DNA of 5,398 nucleotides from positions 1-5,398 of the forward strand of contig JAIYBO010000199.1 of the NCBI GenBank assembly GCA_027488495.1, read 5' to 3'. Position numbers and translations under genes: made by a program. The notes under the pieces are model-generated. The model was not told where the DNA came from. It ran no database searches and saw only the letters and a program-made list of their open reading frames with translations. Below are positions 4,644 to 5,398 of this stretch, piece after piece (the stretch's first letter is position 1; the number at the start of each line of letters is the position of its first letter). Origin of the DNA: Bacteroidota bacterium (GTDB lineage: Bacteria; Bacteroidota; Bacteroidia; NS11-12g; UBA955).

Positions 4644-5398
4644 ATGAAAGGTCCAATTTCTCAATTCATCGAAACGCATTACTTGCATTTTAACGCAGCC
4701 GCCTTGGTAGATGCTGCCAAAGGCTACGAAACCCACCTCACCGAAGGCGGAAAAATGATGGTTACCCTTGCAGGTGCCATGAGTACTGCCGAATTGGGCA
4801 AAAGCTTGGCCGAAATGATTCGCGCCGGCAAGGTCGATATCATCTCTTGCACCGGTGCCAACCTCGAAGAAGACATCATGAATTTGGTGGCCCACAACCA
4901 CTATAAGCGCGTGCCCCACTACCGCGATTTGAGTCCGCAAGACGAGTGGGACCTCCTCGAAAACCACTACAACCGCGTTACCGATACCTGCATTCCTGAA
5001 GAAGAGGCTTTCCGTCGTTTGCAAAAGCACATCGAAGGCATCTGGAAAGGCGCTGAAGCCAAAGGCGAGCGATATTTCCCGCATGAATACATGTACCAAA
5101 TCTTGTTAAGTGGCGAGTTGGAGCAGTACTACGAAATCGACCCAAAAAACAGCTGGATGTTGGCGGCGGCAGAGCGCAACTTGCCCATCGTGGTGCCAGG
5201 TTGGGAAGACAGTACCATGGGTAACATTTTCGCCAGCTACGTGATCAAAGGTCAATTGCAGGCCTCTACCATGAAAAGCGGCATCGAGTATATGACTTGG
5301 TTGGCCGATTGGTACGTGAAAAACAGCGATGGCAAAGGCGTAGGATTCTTCCAAATTGGTGGCGGTATCGCCGGTGACTTCCCCATTTGCGTGGTGCC
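4644..5398 (+). CDS. Deoxyhypusine synthase-like protein (C-terminus outside window)
   Basis: The frame opens at ATG 4644 and runs off the right edge after 251 codons. It belongs to the deoxyhypusine synthase (DHS) fold. Matching segments are MMVTLAGAMSTAELGKSLAEMI (starting at 38; DHS has LGMTSNLISSGLREVI), the NAD-site motif SCTGANLEEDI (68-78; DHS TTAGGVEEDLI), GWEDSTMGN (186-194; DHS ALTDGSLGD) and FQIGGGIAGDF (236-246; DHS ILGGGVVKHH). Eukaryotic DHS moves the aminobutyl group of spermidine to a lysine of eIF5A, which bacteria lack, so this cannot be a true DHS. Bacterial relatives are thought to act in polyamine metabolism, for example homospermidine formation. The Lys-His-His after the Gly-rich loop is absent (Gly-Asp-Phe), and the segment that should hold the catalytic lysine lies beyond the window. 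The start agrees with the family N-terminus and follows an exact -7 box. I see no polyamine gene next to it within the window. Confidence 0.93.
   Translation, partial: MKGPISQFIETHYLHFNAAALVDAAKGYETHLTEGGKMMVTLAGAMSTAELGKSLAEMIRAGKVDIISCTGANLEEDIMNLVAHNHYKRVPHYRDLSPQDEWDLLENHYNRVTDTCIPEEEAFRRLQKHIEGIWKGAEAKGERYFPHEYMYQILLSGELEQYYEIDPKNSWMLAAAERNLPIVVPGWEDSTMGNIFASYVIKGQLQASTMKSGIEYMTWLADWYVKNSDGKGVGFFQIGGGIAGDFPICVV

Noticed and set aside
4587..5099. Minus-strand open frame of 170 codons antisense to the DHS-like gene
   Set aside because: The plus strand encodes a clear DHS-fold protein here. The antisense product shows no family features, and its openness follows from the codon bias of the real gene.
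1862..5398. A polyamine/lysine pathway cluster linking the AASS-like gene with the DHS-like gene
   Set aside because: Some polyamine dehydrogenases resemble saccharopine dehydrogenase, but those are of the Lys9 type, whereas this gene is of the Lys1/AlaDH-PNT type. ndk, a terminator and a LOG gene also separate the two.

Overview
The window looks like chromosomal DNA of a member of the Bacteroidota. Three things point there. Promoter-like boxes of the TAnnTTTG type lie just upstream of genes, there are no Shine-Dalgarno sites, and the proteins have a Bacteroidota character (a lipoprotein signal followed by a Ser/Lys-rich linker, a LOG protein with the N-terminal extension that I associate with this phylum, and a bacterial deoxyhypusine-synthase-like protein). 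I cannot place it below phylum level. I see no insertion sequence, phage gene, tRNA, rRNA or CRISPR array.

Layout. Two minus-strand genes come first: a predicted lipoprotein of unknown function that runs off the left edge (1-880), and an SRAP/HMCES/YedK-family abasic-site protein (909-1772) carrying an unusual 15-bp tandem repeat that encodes a Pro/Ser/Thr/Glu-rich pentapeptide repeat. An 89-bp divergent intergenic region follows. The rest is on the plus strand: a protein resembling the lysine-ketoglutarate-reductase half of animal AASS (1862-3058), nucleoside diphosphate kinase (ndk, 3101-3520), a strong intrinsic terminator (3585-3613), a 245-bp non-coding stretch with several dyads and a tandem repeat, a LOG-family nucleotide phosphoribohydrolase (3859-4590), and a deoxyhypusine-synthase-like protein that runs off the right edge (4644-5398).

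How the genes relate. Nothing suggests one dedicated system: DNA-damage shielding, amino-acid metabolism, nucleotide balance, nucleotide hydrolysis and polyamine-related chemistry are housekeeping-type functions. The AASS-like gene and ndk could share a transcript ending at the terminator. The LOG and DHS-like genes are 53 bp apart, but the second has its own promoter-like box.

The points most worth following are the start-site architecture (four of six genes have a promoter-like TTTG box only 4 or 7 nt before the start codon, suggesting near-leaderless mRNAs), the repeat expansion inside the SRAP protein, an AASS-type reductase without its usual dehydrogenase partner, the departure of the DHS-like protein from the eukaryotic spermidine-site motif, and a shared 15-bp element upstream of ndk and the LOG gene.
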